Shown: piece by piece, positions 62,100 through 64,000 of the stretch
Position numbering within the stretch: the stretch's first letter is position 1
Layout of the letters: each line of letters begins with the position of its first letter
DNA from: Rhodobacteraceae bacterium S2214
GTDB taxonomy: Bacteria > Pseudomonadota > Alphaproteobacteria > Rhodobacterales > Rhodobacteraceae
Length of the DNA: 64,000 bases
Reading direction: 5' to 3'
Assembly: GCA_025141675.1 (NCBI GenBank)
Contig: CP081161.1
Location: forward strand, 62,001-126,000
Program-made: the position numbers and the translations under genes
Notes under the pieces: model-generated
The model's input: only the letters and a program-made list of their open reading frames with translations
Database searches by the model: none
Told to the model about the DNA's origin: nothing

Positions 62100-63026
62100 T
62101 TAATTCACAGGGGCAAAGCCGTGGACTTGCGCCCAGACAAACCAGTTTTCAACAACCGTGCCGGACAGCAGAATGCCGATCCCGCCAGTCAATGGCGTCA
62201 GCACGGCGAACCACCAAGCCCAACGATGGATACCTTCCATCGTGGCGTTAAAGCCCATGGTCCAGCGCCAGAACAAAGCGGCCCTCTCAGACGCTGTTCC
62301 GCGATCCACGATCTGTTCGATTTCGCGTTCCCCACCAAAACGGCTGACCGCAAGGATCGTCGCGCCGTGCATCGCAAACAGCAGGGCTGATCCGTACAAG
62401 AACGCAATCGAAAGCGCGTGGAACGGATTGTAAAACAGGTTGCCGTGCGTGATGGAGAACAGGTTCGTCCAATCAAGGTGACTGAAGATGCCGTAAGGCA
62501 CTGCCTCTGACCAACTGCCCATCATGATCGGCCGGATCAGGTTCAACACAAAGATCAACCACAAAAGGGCGGTAAAGGCCCAAGCAACGTGCATCCCCAT
62601 GCCAAGGGCTGCGGCCCGATTGTACGTCCGGATCCACCATGTGCAGCAGCCGACGAGAAAGAAGAAGCTGGCGATCAGCCACCAACCGCCTTCGGCGAGG
62701 GGCGCAAACCCGAGACCATATTCAGGACCGGGCGGTTCGAGTGAAAAGTAGAACAGGTCGCGGGCAAAGACACCGGGGTGGTAACCCGCCTGCGCCCAGA
62801 AATTCATCCCGATGATGAAGAACCACGCCGCAAAAGATACGACCGCAACAAGCCCGTATGACCCAAGATGAACGGGACCCAATTGGGCATTTCCGAACCA
62901 CCCAGCGATGGTGGAAAAGCCCGCACTTTTGGTCCGTTCTCTGTCGGTGGTTGCACCGCCAGAGACGCCCATTTCAGCAGGCCCTTGAACCTGAACTTGC
63001 GTGAAGATGTTCTGATACTCAGCCAT
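62100..63026 (-). CDS. pufM: Photosynthetic reaction centre M subunit
   Basis: The 308-residue protein has five membrane helices and binds the special pair, accessory pigments, QA and the iron. His ligands are visible in '[28 protein letters not shown]' (two His) and '[12 protein letters not shown]'. The Glu-containing '[12 protein letters not shown]' loop is typical. The length equals that of Rhodobacter PufM. GGAGGG before the ATG decides the start, which lies 8 nt inside the end of pufL. Confidence 0.97.
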   Translation of the reverse strand: MAEYQNIFTQVQVQGPAEMGVSGGATTDRERTKSAGFSTIAGWFGNAQLGPVHLGSYGLVAVVSFAAWFFIIGMNFWAQAGYHPGVFARDLFYFSLEPPGPEYGLGFAPLAEGGWWLIASFFFLVGCCTWWIRTYNRAAALGMGMHVAWAFTALLWLIFVLNLIRPIMMGSWSEAVPYGIFSHLDWTNLFSITHGNLFYNPFHALSIAFLYGSALLFAMHGATILAVSRFGGEREIEQIVDRGTASERAALFWRWTMGFNATMEGIHRWAWWFAVLTPLTGGIGILLSGTVVENWFVWAQVHGFAPVN

Positions 63027-63867
63027 TGATGCCGCCCTCCAGATTGACCCACCACGGCAGGTCGACATACCAATACCACCAGTCAGCCCACACATCGAAC
63101 CAGACGGTGCCTGAAATCACGATGCAGACCGCCGACCAGAACCCAGCACTTAACGCGAGGAAAAGGCCAAGCCGGTGAATACCCAATGGCCCGATCGAAT
63201 AGCCGATCAGATCGCGGAAATAGGTGTCTTCGTGATCAGGTGATTTAATCACTGTGCCCTTCGGCGTGTTCACAGCGGACAAGACCAGCGATCCATGCAG
63301 CGCCAACGCCACAGCCGTGATCCAGAAGAACGAGATCGCAATCATGTGGGCCGGATTGTAGTGAAAGTTGCCGTAGGCGTAGCCCACGTTGTTCACCCAA
63401 TCAAGATGGCTGAAAATACCGTATGGGAACGCGTGCCCCCATGCGCCCAGCAACACCGGACGGATGACGACGAGTGTTACGTAGGCAAGGATTGCGACGC
63501 TAAATGCTAAAGGAACATGTATTCCCATGCCTAATTTGCGACAAATCTCAACTTCGCGCAACGCCCAGCTGCTAAAAGCGCCAACAGCGCAAATCGTAAT
63601 CAACTGCCACAAGCCGCCTTCCAATAGCGGTGCGGCACCCAAACCGTATTCAAGCGGCGGCGGGTTAATTGATATCAACCACGGGTTCCACGTCGGGCCT
63701 TGGCTGGCCCCGTAAAAAATCAAAATCGTCCCAAGGACAGCGAAAAAGAACGTGGTGACCCCAAAGAAGCCCACGTAAAACGGGCCAACCCAGAAGTCGA
63801 ACAGGTCCCCACCCAACAAGGTGCCGCCCTTGACGCGATACTTTCTCTCAAAACTGAGTTGCGCCAT
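63019..63867 (-). CDS. pufL: Photosynthetic reaction centre L subunit
   Basis: The 282-residue protein has five helices. It carries the conserved start '[36 protein letters not shown]' region, the special-pair His in '[23 protein letters not shown]' and the iron/QB site His in 'IGIHRLGLF'-type '[13 protein letters not shown]'. The length equals that of Rhodobacter PufL. GGAG precedes the ATG. It is followed with overlap by pufM. Confidence 0.97.
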   Translation of the reverse strand: MAQLSFERKYRVKGGTLLGGDLFDFWVGPFYVGFFGVTTFFFAVLGTILIFYGASQGPTWNPWLISINPPPLEYGLGAAPLLEGGLWQLITICAVGAFSSWALREVEICRKLGMGIHVPLAFSVAILAYVTLVVIRPVLLGAWGHAFPYGIFSHLDWVNNVGYAYGNFHYNPAHMIAISFFWITAVALALHGSLVLSAVNTPKGTVIKSPDHEDTYFRDLIGYSIGPLGIHRLGLFLALSAGFWSAVCIVISGTVWFDVWADWWYWYVDLPWWVNLEGGING

Positions 63868-63885
63868 GTGTCTTACTCCATCCAT

Positions 63886-63915
63886 GACAGGCCGCGCGGC
63901 CACGCCGGGCCTGTC
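63886..63915 (-). other. Intercistronic stem-loop upstream of pufL (proximal)
   Basis: GACAGGCC and GGCCTGTC form a perfect 8-bp stem about 19 nt before the pufL start. In Rhodobacter, hairpins between pufA and pufL slow 3' decay of pufBA mRNA and set LH1 to reaction-centre ratios. A similar role is inferred here. Confidence 0.7.
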
Positions 63916-63939
63916 CTGTCGCTCTCTTCATTGGTGTTT

Positions 63940-63972
63940 GCTACGGGCGGGCAGATGTTGTCCGCCCGCAGC
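63940..63972 (-). other. Intercistronic stem-loop between pufA (outside) and pufL
   Basis: CGGGCGG and CCGCCCG plus flanking GCT/AGC form a 10-bp stem with one mismatch. On the minus strand no T-run follows, so it is an RNA-stability element rather than a terminator. The last 28 nt of the window probably enter the end of pufA, but too little is present to call it. Confidence 0.75.
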
Positions 63973-64000
63973 TTTTTTGAAGGATCACGAGGCGCTTATT

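Noticed and set aside
63973..64000. 3' end of pufA at the right edge
   Set aside because: A pufA end is expected here, but only about 28 nt remain and the frame cannot be decided.

Overview
The window is chromosomal DNA of a marine-type alphaproteobacterium of the Rhodobacterales (Roseobacter / Loktanella-Yoonia-like), and very probably an aerobic anoxygenic phototroph. The right end carries one flank of a photosynthesis gene cluster (bchG, a PucC-like carrier gene, bchP, idi, dxs, pufX, pufM, pufL) with TGT-N12-ACA PpsR-type operators. The rest is a compact, moderately GC-rich chromosome with many 4-nt gene overlaps. No tRNA, rRNA, CRISPR array or insertion sequence was seen.

Layout. 0.2-3.6 kb: an exported repeat protein, a GNAT acetyltransferase and a caspase-fold protein that has lost its catalytic dyad. 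3.6-12.2 kb: a seven-gene minus-strand operon with a complete Liv-type ABC importer (livG-livH-livM-binding protein-livF) flanked by two different acyl-CoA ligases. 12.2-20.6 kb: a decayed small exported-protein gene, a solitary molybdenum formate dehydrogenase alpha subunit, YggT, a thioesterase, an MFS carrier, the murein endopeptidase MepA, a phytase-like esterase and a queuosine-precursor transporter. 20.6-21.5 kb: a tiny transcription unit for an 18-residue peptide with a 16-nt match to the 16S anti-Shine-Dalgarno region, then arfB.

21.5-23.3 kb is the most interesting part: an A/T-richer gene for an antiviral reverse transcriptase of the Drt2 type, preceded by 294 nt of non-coding, hairpin-rich DNA where DRT2 systems encode their template RNA. 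One frame of that DNA is stop-free for 65 codons, as expected if rolling-circle reverse transcription assembles a long toxic 'neo'-type gene from it. The element sits cleanly between the housekeeping genes arfB and pncB.

23.3-43.4 kb: pncB, a Hint-domain protein, a TerB-like protein, a DMT exporter, a DUF302 protein, a TPP-enzyme / CoA-transferase pair, a TTC38-like TPR protein, the osmoregulated periplasmic glucan operon (opgC-opgD/G-opgH), a five-gene SCO1/rhodanese/esterase operon with two uncharacterised Cys-rich exported proteins, pncA, a P-loop kinase, a YegD-like Hsp70 and trhO. 43.6-49.4 kb: flagellar genes flgI, flgL, flgK, flgE and motB on the minus strand. 49.5-54.5 kb: a glycan/methyltransferase cluster (FkbM, DUF6165, TPR-glycosyltransferase, an unknown protein, a GT4 enzyme). 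54.6-64.0 kb: the photosynthesis cluster, including a membrane-anchored chemoreceptor-like gene between idi and dxs.

How the genes work together: idi and dxs supply isoprenoid precursors, bchP and bchG make and attach the phytyl tail of bacteriochlorophyll, the PucC-like carrier is thought to help assemble light-harvesting complexes, and pufL/pufM/pufX form the reaction centre and the PufX ring component. PufX at the end of puf, with no pufC in its place, points to a Rhodobacter-like puf operon.
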